A stretch of 64,000 nt of DNA. It comes from Bacteroidota bacterium. Its GTDB lineage: Bacteria; Bacteroidota; Bacteroidia; Bacteroidales; Lentimicrobiaceae. Shown one piece after another: positions 52,217 to 61,779 of this stretch. The stretch lies in NCBI GenBank assembly GCA_023417935.1, contig JAEZDY010000021.1, forward strand, positions 1 through 64,000, written 5' to 3'. The translations under genes were made by a program, and so were the position numbers. The stretch's first letter is position 1, and every line of letters begins with the position of its first letter. The notes under the pieces were generated by a model that saw only the letters and a program-made list of their open reading frames with translations, was not told the origin of the DNA and ran no database searches.

Positions 52217-53311
52217 ATGAAGTTACAAGAAATAGCCGACGTAATAGAAAGTATTGCCCCAATCCCCACTCAGGAGAGTTATGATAATAGCGGCTTGATC
52301 GTTGGAAGTAAGAATGACGATATCACTGGTGCTCTAATCACGCTTGATATCACAGAAGAGGTAGTTGATGAAGCAATTTCACTTGGTCACAACCTTATTA
52401 TTTCACATCATCCTCCAATTTTTAAGCCGCTCAAAAAGCTCACAGGTGCCACTACAACCGAACGATGCATTATTAAAGCGGTAAAAAGCGGGATTGCTTT
52501 ATATGCTGCTCACACCAATCTTGACAATTCAATGAATGGTGTGAATGCAATTCTTGCAGAGAAGCTGGATCTTTCAATACAAGGTGTACTTCAGCCATTG
52601 AAAGGAATGCTTCGTAAATTGGTAGTATTCGTTCCTGAGAGTCATCACGAAGTCGTGCGAAACGCATTATTTAAAGCTGGTGCCGGAGTAATTGGCGATT
52701 ATGATTGCTGTAGTTTTAATTCTTCGGGAAGTGGCACTTTCAGAGCACAGGAAGGTAGTGACCCTTACGTTGGAAAAATTGGCGAATTACACTCAGAACC
52801 TGAAATCAAGATTGAAACAATATTACCATCATGGATAGAGAACAAAGTTGTAAAAGCTCTCCGTGAAGTTCATCCTTATGAAGAAATGGCATGGGATTCA
52901 TACGCTCTAACAAATGATTTCCCTCGTTCAGGTGCAGGAATGTTTGGTACACTACCACAACCTGTTGATGAAATGCATTTCCTTATGAACATTAAAAAAG
53001 CACTGAATGTTCCTTTCATTAAACATTCACCTTTTATGAGCCGAAATGTGCTTAAGGTAGGCATTTGTGGAGGCTCCGGAAACTTTCTTATACAGGATGC
53101 CATAAATCAAGGCTGTGATGTTTTTATTACCGGTGAACTAAAGTACCATGACTACTTTATGACTGAAAACAAGATACTACTAGTTGAGGCCGGTCACTAT
53201 GAAACTGAACAATTTAGCAAAGAATTATTATATGGAATTCTTAAAGAAAAATTTACTACCTTTGCACTCCGAATTTCAAGGATAAATTCCAATCCTGTAA
53301 ACTATCTTTAA
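52217..53311 (+). CDS. Nif3-like dinuclear metal-centre protein
   Basis: A 364-residue member of the Nif3/YbgI family, which forms ring-shaped hexamers with two metals per subunit; function unsettled, though GTP cyclohydrolase-like activity has been reported for relatives. Metal-binding segments are ISHHPPIFKPL, YAAHTNLDN and, at the C-terminus, VEAGHYETEQF. An insert of about 110 residues in the middle (KLVVFVPESHHEVVRNALFKAG... VHPYEEMAWDSY) is the PII/CutA-like domain of the long family form. ATG 52217 is preferred over 52202. Its gene neighbour, the zinc-ribbon protein, is one I recall as a regular partner in Bacteroidota. Confidence 0.9.
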   Translation: MKLQEIADVIESIAPIPTQESYDNSGLIVGSKNDDITGALITLDITEEVVDEAISLGHNLIISHHPPIFKPLKKLTGATTTERCIIKAVKSGIALYAAHTNLDNSMNGVNAILAEKLDLSIQGVLQPLKGMLRKLVVFVPESHHEVVRNALFKAGAGVIGDYDCCSFNSSGSGTFRAQEGSDPYVGKIGELHSEPEIKIETILPSWIENKVVKALREVHPYEEMAWDSYALTNDFPRSGAGMFGTLPQPVDEMHFLMNIKKALNVPFIKHSPFMSRNVLKVGICGGSGNFLIQDAINQGCDVFITGELKYHDYFMTENKILLVEAGHYETEQFSKELLYGILKEKFTTFALRISRINSNPVNYL

Positions 53312-53336
53312 TCAATTTTCCTAAAGAAGGGATAAC

Positions 53337-54197
53337 ATGGCAAAAACGTCGAAAGAAAAAAGCACCTCAATGAATGAATCCATTGAAAACCAAGAACAGG
53401 ATGATAAAAGCTACATTTCGGCACACGTTTCTTTAACACCATCTGAAAGCGAAGAATCTGAAATATCTATTGAAAAGAAACTTATCGCTTTATTCAGTCT
53501 GCAACAAATAGATTCTCAGATTGACAAGATAAAGATCATCAGAGGTGAACTACCTCTTGAAGTAGAGGATCTTGAGGATGAAATTATAGGCTTACAGACA
53601 CGTATAGATAATCATATTCAGGATATTGAAAATCTCAATACTCAGGTTAAAGAGAAAGGGCTTCAAATAGTTGATAGCCAGAATCAGATCAAAAAATATC
53701 AAGAGCAGCAAATGAATGTTAGGAATAACAGGGAGTTTGAGTCACTTTCTAAAGAGATTGAATATCAGAACCTGGAGATTGCACTAGCAGAAAAAAGGAT
53801 TAAAGAATACACTCATAGCCTGAGCCTTAAAAATGAAGAAATAGATGCTGCTCAAAAAGTTCTTGAAGACCGCCGTAATGATCTGGAAATTAAGAAAAGT
53901 GAGTTGTCAGATATAGTAAACGAAACTGAAAAGGAAGAACAATCTCTTCATACCAAATCAGAAGATCTGCAACGGTATATTGAAGATAGATTATTAACTG
54001 CTTACAAGCGTATTCGTAAAAATGCACGTAACGGCCTTGCAGTTGTAAGTGTTGAGCGTGATGCTTGCGGAGGATGTTTTAGTGCAATTCCCCCACAACG
54101 TCAGCTTGATATTAGGATGCATAAAAAAATAATCGTATGCGAATATTGTGGACGTATTCTGGTCGATCATGGTCTTGCCGCTAGCATTAATAAGTAA
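53337..54197 (+). CDS. C4-type zinc-ribbon coiled-coil protein
   Basis: A 286-residue protein: an acidic N-terminal segment, a long antiparallel coiled-coil hairpin (about residues 45-230, heptads rich in Glu, Ile and Gln), and a C-terminal C4 zinc ribbon with CGGC ... CEYC. This is the CT398/DUF164-like design proposed to assist nucleic-acid or flagellar/secretion partners in other bacteria; its role here is unknown. It begins 25 bp after the Nif3-like gene with a purine-rich AAGAAGGG ribosome-binding site and ends at a strong terminator, so the two genes form one operon. Confidence 0.88.
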   Translation: MAKTSKEKSTSMNESIENQEQDDKSYISAHVSLTPSESEESEISIEKKLIALFSLQQIDSQIDKIKIIRGELPLEVEDLEDEIIGLQTRIDNHIQDIENLNTQVKEKGLQIVDSQNQIKKYQEQQMNVRNNREFESLSKEIEYQNLEIALAEKRIKEYTHSLSLKNEEIDAAQKVLEDRRNDLEIKKSELSDIVNETEKEEQSLHTKSEDLQRYIEDRLLTAYKRIRKNARNGLAVVSVERDACGGCFSAIPPQRQLDIRMHKKIIVCEYCGRILVDHGLAASINK

Positions 54198-54217
54198 TCA
54201 ATTAAAAAAGATAAGTG

Positions 54218-54254
54218 AAGAAAGGGAAAGTTAGCACTTTCCCTTTCTTTTTTT
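54218..54254 (+). terminator. Rho-independent terminator after the zinc-ribbon gene
   Basis: AAGAAAGGGAAAGT and ACTTTCCCTTTCTT form a perfect 14-bp stem with a TAGC loop, and the 3' arm runs into a T-tract at 54248-54254. One of the clearest terminators in the window. Confidence 0.93.
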
Positions 54255-54319
54255 GAGCATAACAGCTTTTCTTATTGTTAGAATAATATCCGGCAGGATA
54301 ATAGTATCTATATTGTCTT

Positions 54320-55816
54320 ATGAAGAGAATCTTGCTTTCCATAGCCCTAATGTTCCTTATGCTTCAGTCGTGGCCGGCAACCTTCATAATGAATGTTCAC
54401 TATGAGAAAGCATACATGGAAATTCTTCATCTAAGATTTGACAGGGCAATCGAGATAATTAACAGTGAAGAGGAGAAAGACCCTGGTAACTTGTCCCATA
54501 CTTACCTTATGTCATATATCGATTTTCTAAAAGTTATTATTTCTGAAGAACAGAAGAATTACGATCGATTATTGTCTGTAAAGTCGTCGCGGCTCAAGCA
54601 ATTGGAAAGTGTGACCAGTAAAACACCCTGGCGTTTATATTCATTGGCTCAATTAAACCTGCAATCAGCCATTTCATCAGTTAAATTTGGTGATTACTTC
54701 AAAGCAGCAAGAGATATAAATAAAGCCTATAATCTGTTTAATGAGAATGAAAAACTATTTCCAGATTTCAATCCAAATAAAGCTGGCCTGGGTTTATTGC
54801 ATGTACTCATCGGTTCCATACCTGATTCTTTCAAATGGGTGACCGGAATGTTGGGTATGGAAGGAGATGTGGATGCAGGGCTTAAAGAATTACAAGGTGT
54901 ACTTATTTTTGAGCCTGACAATTTATATCCTTTTCTCTTTACTGAAAGCTTATTTATCACAACTTTCGTAACGTTTAATCTGGCAGGTAGTGACTCTAAT
55001 ACTAGTACTCTCATCAAGATACTTAGTGATGAACAAGTAACCAGACAAATTAAAGTAAATCCATTGCTCGTATATGCTATATCATCATTTTACACAAATC
55101 GCGGAATGAATGACAAGGCATTAGAATTATTGATTCAGAGGCCAAAAGGTAAAGAATATTACCCTTTTTATTATCTTGATTATCTAACCGGAGTAGCTTT
55201 ATTAAACAAACTAGACACTAAGGCACGTTTCTATCTTTTAAAATATGTTACCAGTTTTAAAGGGCTCAATTTCATTAAATCAGCCTACCAACGACTTGCC
55301 TGGAGTTACTTGATAGAAGGCAATACAGAGCAATACAAAAACTACATTTATCGGGTTTCATTATTCGGATCAGATGATATGGATGGAGATAAAGAAGCCG
55401 TTAGGGAAGCCAGATCTGGTCGCAGCATTCATCCTGACCTACTCAAAGTAAGATTACTTTTTGATGGGGGTTATTACACTGAGGCTGAAGAGTTAATGCA
55501 AAAGTTGGATCAAAAAACCTTAAAGACCACTGAAAAGGTGGAATACACATATCGCCAGGCACGTATCTACCATAGTAAAGGGAATTTGATAAAAGCCAAA
55601 GCTAGCTACTTGGAAACTTACAAACTGGGCAAGAATCATCAAGGTTATTATGCAGCAAACTCAATCTTAAAGCTTGGCAATATTTATGAGGAAGAGGGAA
55701 AATTCGAACAAGCGCTGTGGTGCTATCACGAATGTTTAAACCTCGATTTTAAAGAGTATCGTAATAGCATCCATCAAAAAGCAAAGGCCGGTATTAACAG
55801 GTTGAGCAAAATTTGA
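54320..55816 (+). CDS. Exported TPR protein
   Basis: A 498-residue protein with a signal peptide (MKRILLSIALMFLMLQSWPA). It contains several tetratricopeptide-type helix pairs: FDRAIEIINSEEEKDP near residue 38, FKAARDINKAYNLFN near 130, YTEAEELMQKLD near 385, LIKAKASYLETYKLG near 425, and FEQALWCYHECLNLDFKEY near 465. Tetratricopeptide proteins scaffold protein contacts; this one should act in the periplasm or at the envelope. I do not recognise a subfamily. It forms a single-gene unit between two hairpin terminators. Confidence 0.8.
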   Translation: MKRILLSIALMFLMLQSWPATFIMNVHYEKAYMEILHLRFDRAIEIINSEEEKDPGNLSHTYLMSYIDFLKVIISEEQKNYDRLLSVKSSRLKQLESVTSKTPWRLYSLAQLNLQSAISSVKFGDYFKAARDINKAYNLFNENEKLFPDFNPNKAGLGLLHVLIGSIPDSFKWVTGMLGMEGDVDAGLKELQGVLIFEPDNLYPFLFTESLFITTFVTFNLAGSDSNTSTLIKILSDEQVTRQIKVNPLLVYAISSFYTNRGMNDKALELLIQRPKGKEYYPFYYLDYLTGVALLNKLDTKARFYLLKYVTSFKGLNFIKSAYQRLAWSYLIEGNTEQYKNYIYRVSLFGSDDMDGDKEAVREARSGRSIHPDLLKVRLLFDGGYYTEAEELMQKLDQKTLKTTEKVEYTYRQARIYHSKGNLIKAKASYLETYKLGKNHQGYYAANSILKLGNIYEEEGKFEQALWCYHECLNLDFKEYRNSIHQKAKAGINRLSKI

Positions 55817-55877
55817 ATGGCCAAATAGCCATCTTGCGTTATCCTTGCATAATTGTTCGGTTAAAACGCAAATTAAA

Positions 55878-55910
55878 AAATAGGGCTGCTCAGTTGAAAC
55901 AGCCCTATTT
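55878..55910. terminator. Bidirectional terminator
   Basis: AAATAGGGCTG (55878-55888) pairs with CAGCCCTATTT (55900-55910) around an 11-nt loop. A-rich and T-rich flanks serve both the TPR gene and the converging outer-membrane protein gene. Confidence 0.85.
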
Positions 55911-55947
55911 AACATCAAAACAACCAATATTAGTAGAGGGGTAGGTT

Positions 55948-57387
55948 TTAGTATCGGAATCCTATAGTCATCAATAACATTGTATTATTAATAGTTGTAT
56001 TGGATACAGCAGGATCAGCTGATTCAGGTGCATTGTATAAGTAGTACTCATCATCCATCCCGTTCATTGACCAGGCAAAATCAGCAAAAAATTTCTGGCC
56101 TCGAATACCTAATCCGGCAGAGACTGTGTTCATCATTGAGTTAGTTCCGTATCTGTAAGGATTGGCTGATAAACCATAACCTCCTCTTAGGCTTAATGCA
56201 CCAGTACGCCATTCAGCACCTAGTTTTATATTATGCGCTACGAGATACCCGTCACGAATAGCATCATTCTCAAATTCGAAATCGTAGTCTGAAGCTCTAA
56301 GTCTTGACGAACCATAATCCAGGAATTGATAATCAAGACTAACTAACCCTTGTTTCCCAATAATGAAGCCTAATCCTGCCATTGCTTTGAACGGAGTATT
56401 TAACTCATACTCATAAAACCCATCGGCTGCTGTGCTAAGAGAACTAACAGTATCAAAATGTGCCCTAAACGATGTACTATAGCTGTCAGACATTGTATAA
56501 AAGGTTGGGGACTCAATAGCACCACCTATACGGAACCAATCCGTTGCCCTGATTATTATACCAGCTTTAAGGTTTACACCAGTTCCTGTTGTTTCAAGTT
56601 CATCAGTGCGTGTAAAAGATTTGAAGTAGTCATTCCTCTGCTCAGAATCTGTCTCAGTGTAAATTGAGGTTTCCCTGTATCTGATAGAAGGGATTCCTAA
56701 AGTTGCACCTAAATAAACCTGGTCCTTATAGTTAGTACCAATAGAAAACACCATTTCGTTTATAGAACCACGAGTGTCAATGCTCTTTCGCTGACTAACA
56801 CCGCCATTTGGCATATCAATAACATAATCCCCCTGAGCATTTGTATACATAAGCTCGGTATCGTAAGCCATTCCTGAACCAAAATTATCCAGGTCATCCA
56901 GTGAAAGTCCCTGTGATTCATTAACGTAAGGAGTCAGGTAACTTGATGATTCATTAAATCCATCAATCACTACCCTATTATTAAAATTAGCCAGACGGTT
57001 CATCCCAAATCCAAATTGCACATTCTTGAATTGCGTTTCGGGATTGCGGAGTGTAAGGTCAGAAACCAGCACTATGCCTATGTTTCCGAGGTTAACATTA
57101 TAACGCTCGTCTTCATTTACTTCACCAAAATAGATTGATTCTGATCTACCTAGAAATAATGATGGAGTTATTGTCACTTCTGAACTTTTATATAATCCTA
57201 TACCGGCAGGGTTATTACTCAAGGTTGTGAAGTCGGCACCTAGTGCGCCGAATGCACCACCCATAGCAGTTGATCGGGCAGTTCCAGTTGGACTTAAACG
57301 TGAGTAACGGAGTGCATCGACTTCATTTTGCGCATAGACATTTGCTGTTAACAGTAAGCCTATGATTGCGATGAATGCTCTTTTCAT
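55948..57387 (-). CDS. Outer-membrane protein, FadL/OmpP1-like
   Basis: A 479-residue protein with a signal peptide (through NVYAQ, about residue 20) and the N-terminal motif RYSRLSPTGTARSTAMGGAFGALGADFTTLSNNPAGIGLYKSSEV, which marks the FadL/OmpP1 type of long-chain hydrophobic-substrate channel and its relatives (the NPAG turn). The rest is made of amphipathic strands ending in MTIGFRY. A hydrophobic-compound transport role is plausible. The repetitive lipoprotein gene ends 48 bp upstream on the same strand, so they may be co-transcribed. Confidence 0.82.
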   Translation of the reverse strand: MKRAFIAIIGLLLTANVYAQNEVDALRYSRLSPTGTARSTAMGGAFGALGADFTTLSNNPAGIGLYKSSEVTITPSLFLGRSESIYFGEVNEDERYNVNLGNIGIVLVSDLTLRNPETQFKNVQFGFGMNRLANFNNRVVIDGFNESSSYLTPYVNESQGLSLDDLDNFGSGMAYDTELMYTNAQGDYVIDMPNGGVSQRKSIDTRGSINEMVFSIGTNYKDQVYLGATLGIPSIRYRETSIYTETDSEQRNDYFKSFTRTDELETTGTGVNLKAGIIIRATDWFRIGGAIESPTFYTMSDSYSTSFRAHFDTVSSLSTAADGFYEYELNTPFKAMAGLGFIIGKQGLVSLDYQFLDYGSSRLRASDYDFEFENDAIRDGYLVAHNIKLGAEWRTGALSLRGGYGLSANPYRYGTNSMMNTVSAGLGIRGQKFFADFAWSMNGMDDEYYLYNAPESADPAVSNTTINNTMLLMTIGFRY

Positions 57388-57435
57388 GATAATAGTGGTT
57401 AATTTAGTTATAGTATGACTTAGATAATGCAGTTA

Positions 57436-59307
57436 TTATCTTCGGCCGTTAGATGATCTTGAGCTACCTGAGCTACTACCTGATGATGACCTTGAAGGGG
57501 TGCTACTTCCGGAGGAAGATGACCTTGAAGGAGAATAGCTGCTTCCTGAGGACGAAGAGGATCTGGAAGGTGTATAGCTACTTCCGGAGGAAGATGACCT
57601 TGAAGGAGTGTAGGTTGACCTTGCAGGTTCACTGTTGCCTGATGATGACCTTGAGGGTGTATATGTTCCTGAGCTGCGGGCCGGAGCATTCCTTTCAGTA
57701 TTAGCAGGACGTGTGTATGTTTTTGTTGGTGCACTATTCTCAGGGTTGTTTTTAAAATTGTTATTTCGCTGTGGGGTGCCTTCAGACGTTTGACCTTGCG
57801 AAGGCTTTACACCATCTTCGCGAATACTTCTGTAGCGTGGGCTTGTATATTCATTGCTTGATTTAGGCTTATTATATCCAGGTGCGCTATATGTTTGTGG
57901 TTTCCTATACTCACGGGCAGGCTGCTGTTGAGCCTGTCCCTGAGGTGTGGTTTGTGGATTACTGTACTTCATTGATTGTGAAGTACGGTTTTGATTTATT
58001 GATCGGTTTTCCGCTGATTGACGATAGGGATTTACCGATGGGTTGTTGCCAGATTGATCACGAGAAGGGGTAATAGTTCTTTTCGGTTGTTCACGTGAAG
58101 GGGTTACGTTTCTATTAGGCTCCTCGCGTGAAGGAGTCACAGTTCTTGTTGGTTCTTCACGAGTAGGGGTAACCGTACGAGGCGTTGATGGTTGCTCACG
58201 TGAAGGAGTTATGCTCTTTGGACTCTCGCGGTTTGGAGTAACTCCACCTGGTGAAGGCTGCTCACGTGAAGGGGTTACTGTACGTGTGGGTTGCTCTTTT
58301 GATGGAGTAGAACGTGTATTAGTTGGCTCTTGACGAGTAGGAGTAACCGACCTTGTGTTCCTTTGCTCACTATCAGGAGTAACAGTACGCGTGTTCCTTG
58401 GTTCCTGACGTTCATTTGTTACAGAACCGGGGTTAGTAGCCTGACGACCAGGATTAACCGGACGATTTCTTAGGCTATTGGTAGGATTGTCAAGTTTTCC
58501 ACTTTTTAGTGCAGTTTCATACCTTTCGCCAAATGAAGACCCATCTGACAAGCTACGACCATTGCCTGATCTTCCGCCACCAGTGGCAGCATTTCTATGC
58601 CCGTAGTAGTAGGAATTATAATCTTTACTATTATAATAATATGTATAGGGTGAACCATAATAGCCATCATAATATCCATGACGATATCCATGGTAATAAC
58701 CATGATTGTATCCTCCATAAAACCCACCATAACGATAAGGGGAATAGTAGCTATAGTAAGGATCGAAGAAAGGGTCATATCTGTAATATGGATACCCTAA
58801 ACCGAAGTATACACCTGTGTATCCAGGATACCACCAGTTATAACCCATGTAGATACTGGTGCCCCAGCTGTATGGATTATAGTCATACCAATACATATTT
58901 GTGTAATAGGGAGCGTAATAGCTGCTATAATAACTATGGGTATGAAACCTTCTGATACGAGCTGCATAAGCATAGTCGTAATAATCGTCAGGATCATAGT
59001 AGTTATTGGTAATATAAGTGTTACCGGTTCCCTGATCAGTATATTGCTCTTCTGAATATTCACCTTCATAAGGCTGAGCTTCATAATTGGCGTTATCCTC
59101 ATACTGAACTGCCTGCTGGTCATCCTGATATTCAGGTTGCTGAGTTACAGGTTCCTCACGGTATACAGTAACTGGTGCAGGGTTTTGAACCGGTGCATCG
59201 GCTGGTGTATAGTAAACATCATCACCATAAGTCCTTGCCTGGTATTGAGTTGTACAGGACGTGAGGGTTAGGGTGATTGCAGCAATTAAAGTGATTAAGG
59301 TTTTCAT
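57436..59307 (-). CDS. Repetitive Tyr/Ser/Thr-Pro-rich lipoprotein
   Basis: A 623-residue lipoprotein (lipobox LTSC, C18) of low-complexity design. After a Gln/Glu/Tyr linker come a Tyr/Gly/Pro-rich block (about residues 100-240, with YYGGYNHGYYHGYRHGYY), a block of TPSREQP-type repeats (305-420), a Gln/Asn-rich part, and a Ser-rich tail of PSRSSSSGSS repeats ending in RSSNGRR. Nothing enzymatic is visible. A 32-bp DNA string recurs exactly at 57502 and 57577, so the tail can change length by slippage. ATG 59307 gives the lipoprotein signal; an upstream ATG at 59358 would bury it. Confidence 0.8.
   Translation of the reverse strand: MKTLITLIAAITLTLTSCTTQYQARTYGDDVYYTPADAPVQNPAPVTVYREEPVTQQPEYQDDQQAVQYEDNANYEAQPYEGEYSEEQYTDQGTGNTYITNNYYDPDDYYDYAYAARIRRFHTHSYYSSYYAPYYTNMYWYDYNPYSWGTSIYMGYNWWYPGYTGVYFGLGYPYYRYDPFFDPYYSYYSPYRYGGFYGGYNHGYYHGYRHGYYDGYYGSPYTYYYNSKDYNSYYYGHRNAATGGGRSGNGRSLSDGSSFGERYETALKSGKLDNPTNSLRNRPVNPGRQATNPGSVTNERQEPRNTRTVTPDSEQRNTRSVTPTRQEPTNTRSTPSKEQPTRTVTPSREQPSPGGVTPNRESPKSITPSREQPSTPRTVTPTREEPTRTVTPSREEPNRNVTPSREQPKRTITPSRDQSGNNPSVNPYRQSAENRSINQNRTSQSMKYSNPQTTPQGQAQQQPAREYRKPQTYSAPGYNKPKSSNEYTSPRYRSIREDGVKPSQGQTSEGTPQRNNNFKNNPENSAPTKTYTRPANTERNAPARSSGTYTPSRSSSGNSEPARSTYTPSRSSSSGSSYTPSRSSSSSGSSYSPSRSSSSGSSTPSRSSSGSSSGSSRSSNGRR
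57502..57608. repeat. 32-bp exact DNA repeat inside the lipoprotein gene
   Basis: GCTACTTCCGGAGGAAGATG and the next 12 bases occur identically at 57502-57533 and 57577-57608, 75 bp apart, with more diverged copies around them. They encode the PSRSSSSGSSYT-type repeats on the minus strand. Confidence 0.85.
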
Positions 59308-59375
59308 AGTAAGGTCCTCCCTTGTATTAGTATGCTTTGTATGTAGTGTTCTCGTCATTAAGTCGGTTATTTTGT

Positions 59376-59383
59376 TAATTTTG
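59376..59383 (+). promoter_or_regulatory. Candidate -7 box for proS
   Basis: TAATTTTG followed by C fits the -7 consensus 61 bp before the chosen proS ATG (59444), which favours that start over the upstream ATG at 59396. Confidence 0.45.
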
Positions 59384-59443
59384 CAACCTTAATGATTGAA
59401 TGGTTTACCACAAAATACACAAATACTATACCACAATAAGAAT

Positions 59444-60919
59444 ATGGCTAAAGATTTTTCTTCCCGTGATGAGAATTATGCTCAATGGTACAATGACCTG
59501 GTTATCAAGGCTGATATGGCTGAAAACTCAGCTGTAAGAGGTTGTATGGTAATCAAACCGTATGGATATGCTATCTGGGAGAAGATGCAGGCAGCCCTCG
59601 ATAAGAAATTTAAAGATACCGGCCATGTTAATGCTTACTTCCCTCTGTTTATTCCTAAGTCATTCTTTAGTAAAGAAGCTAGTCATGTTGAGGGATTCGC
59701 TAAGGAGTGTGCCGTTGTTACGCACTACCGTTTAAAGAACGATCCTAATGGAAAAGGCGTAATAGTTGATGAATCAGCTAAACTTGAAGAAGAACTTATA
59801 GTACGACCAACTTCTGAAACCATTATATGGGATACTTACCGTACATGGATTAAATCATACCGTGACTTGCCGCTTCTTATTAATCAGTGGGCTAATGTTG
59901 TACGATGGGAAATGCGTACCCGTTTATTCCTTCGCACTGCTGAGTTCTTGTGGCAGGAAGGGCATACGGCTCATGCTACATACGAAGAGGCTGTTGAAGA
60001 AACCGAACGCATGCTCGAAGTTTATGCTGACTTTGCCGAAAACTGGATGGCACTTCCGGTTCTCAGGGGAACCAAATCACCCAACGAAAGGTTTGCCGGA
60101 GCTATAGAAACATATTGTATTGAAGCACTTATGCAGGATGGCAAGGCACTTCAGGCAGGTACTTCGCACTTCCTTGGACAGAATTTTGCTAAAGCTTTTG
60201 AAGTACAATACCTAAGCAAAGAGAATAAACTTGAATATGTATGGGCAACCTCATGGGGAGTTTCAACCCGTTTGATTGGTGCTCTCATAATGGCTCATTC
60301 AGATGATAACGGACTTGTGCTACCTCCTAAGTTGGCGCCAACACAAGTGGTTATTATTCCTATTTATAAAACTGATGATCAACTGGCAATTATTTCTGAA
60401 AAAGCTGAACAGATCATGAAAAACTTGCAAGCCAAAGGTATTTCTGTGAAGTACGATAAGCGCGATACATACAAACCAGGTTGGAAGTTTAACGAATATG
60501 AATTCAAAGGTGTGCCAGTAAGATTAGTGATGGGACCCCGTGATCTTGAAAACGGCACTGTTGAAGTATCACGTCGTGACACACTTGAAAAATCTGTCTA
60601 CCAATTGTCAGATATTGAAACCAAAATAGAGCATCTTCTCGTGAATATTCAGGACAACCTCTATCAGAAAGCCCTTGATTTCAGGGAGAGTAAAACTTCG
60701 AATGCCGATTCATGGGAGGAATTTTTAGAGTTGCTTGATAATAAGGGTGGTTTTATATATGCTCATTGGGACGGCACTCCTGAAACGGAGCAAAAGATCA
60801 AAGAAGAAACAAAAGCAACTATCCGGTGCATACCACTAAACGCGAAACCTGAAGAAGGCAAATGTATTCTCACCGGACGCCCTTCGAAAGGAAGAGTTGT
60901 ATTTGCAAGAGCATATTAA
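59444..60919 (+). CDS. proS: Prolyl-tRNA synthetase (eukaryote/archaeal-like short type)
   Basis: Charges tRNA-Pro. The 491-residue class II synthetase begins MAKDFSSRDENYAQWYNDLV, has motif 2 in INQWANVVRWEMRTRLFLRTAEFLWQEGHTAH and motif 3 in WGVSTRLIGALIMAHSD, and carries the C-terminal anticodon-binding and zinc-type tail domain ending in RVVFARAY. It lacks the editing insertion of the long bacterial ProS; this short ProS-3 type is usual in Bacteroidota. ATG 59444 is chosen from homology memory and the promoter position. Confidence 0.95.
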   Translation: MAKDFSSRDENYAQWYNDLVIKADMAENSAVRGCMVIKPYGYAIWEKMQAALDKKFKDTGHVNAYFPLFIPKSFFSKEASHVEGFAKECAVVTHYRLKNDPNGKGVIVDESAKLEEELIVRPTSETIIWDTYRTWIKSYRDLPLLINQWANVVRWEMRTRLFLRTAEFLWQEGHTAHATYEEAVEETERMLEVYADFAENWMALPVLRGTKSPNERFAGAIETYCIEALMQDGKALQAGTSHFLGQNFAKAFEVQYLSKENKLEYVWATSWGVSTRLIGALIMAHSDDNGLVLPPKLAPTQVVIIPIYKTDDQLAIISEKAEQIMKNLQAKGISVKYDKRDTYKPGWKFNEYEFKGVPVRLVMGPRDLENGTVEVSRRDTLEKSVYQLSDIETKIEHLLVNIQDNLYQKALDFRESKTSNADSWEEFLELLDNKGGFIYAHWDGTPETEQKIKEETKATIRCIPLNAKPEEGKCILTGRPSKGRVVFARAY

Positions 60920-60925
60920 TGATCA

Positions 60926-61660
60926 CTATTTAATTTTAATCAGGTTACCCGATCCTGTATCAGTGCAATTAATATCATAAGGATTGCCGGAGTAGTAAAT
61001 ATTGCCTACTGATGTAATTTCAGCACCAAGTATATGGTTGGCGTGTATATAACAATCGTTAGTGCCCTTATGGGTAATAAACACTATATCTGAATCTAAT
61101 GCCTCACAATAAAAAGGTCCATAACTATTGGAATAGATAGTTGTCATTGATGACTTACCTTTGATGTTAAAATCAACTGTACCGTAATGAAGTCCCAAAT
61201 GCAATGTCTGGCAATCCACATCAATGTTTATGGAACCACTACCACCCCATACATTGATCTCCAGCACATCAAAAACAACCTGACTATTTGTTTGCACTTT
61301 ACCTATTCCCTCATACCTAATTGACTTGAGTGAAGGTGAAGTAACGTAAACTGTTAAATCCTGATCATAACTTCTCGTCCATTTGCAACTCATGGTATTA
61401 TTGATATACAGAATACTGTCCTTTACTTCAGTAATCACAGCATCTAATAAATTCTTTCCCCCTTCAACCCTTATTGAGTAATCATCACCCTGCTCAATCA
61501 CAAGGTTAATATCATCATATAGGTTAATGGTCTCAAAATAGCTACTCCATCTTCCTTCAATTACCACCTCGCCTGCATTTGTATAACAATCATCAAGCCT
61601 CTCGCGCTTACATCCGGCGGAAGCTATCAATAACAGAAGAATCAGTATTATCTTATTCAT
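60926..61660 (-). CDS. DUF2807 (GIN-domain) lipoprotein
   Basis: A 244-residue lipoprotein: signal MNKIILILLLLIASAGC with lipidated C17, then right-handed beta-helix-like repeats of the DUF2807 'putative auto-transporter adhesin head' domain (YFETINLYDDINLVIEQGDDYSIRVEGG, LKSIRYEGIGKVQTN, ...). The family is frequent in Bacteroidota and of unknown function; surface binding is often suggested. ATG 61660 gives the clean lipoprotein signal, an upstream ATG at 61687 does not. It converges on proS with a 6-bp gap. Confidence 0.85.
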   Translation of the reverse strand: MNKIILILLLLIASAGCKRERLDDCYTNAGEVVIEGRWSSYFETINLYDDINLVIEQGDDYSIRVEGGKNLLDAVITEVKDSILYINNTMSCKWTRSYDQDLTVYVTSPSLKSIRYEGIGKVQTNSQVVFDVLEINVWGGSGSINIDVDCQTLHLGLHYGTVDFNIKGKSSMTTIYSNSYGPFYCEALDSDIVFITHKGTNDCYIHANHILGAEITSVGNIYYSGNPYDINCTDTGSGNLIKIK

Positions 61661-61692
61661 TTTATTTTTTACACTCAAATCACTCATTTTTT

Positions 61693-61723
61693 ATAACCTA
61701 CCATTTCTATAATAACCTACCAT
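61693..61723 (-). repeat. 12-bp direct repeat upstream of the DUF2807 gene
   Basis: ATAACCTACCAT occurs at 61693-61704 and 61712-61723, 19 bp apart, just upstream of the gene's start. The spacing of about two helical turns would suit a dimeric regulator. Confidence 0.35.
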
Positions 61724-61779
61724 CATCTCACGGGGCTTTCATGACCTTTGTCCATTATTTAAACTTAAAATCTTCCGCA

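Noticed and set aside
57420..57734. 104-codon minus-strand frame in a second phase of the Ser-rich tail
   Set aside because: Repeat DNA of low complexity stays open in several phases; the phase continuous with the lipoprotein is the credible one.
58509..58955. 148-codon plus-strand His/Tyr-rich frame inside the repetitive lipoprotein gene
   Set aside because: Its odd composition is the mirror of the Tyr-rich block on the other strand, and the minus-strand reading has a proper lipoprotein signal.
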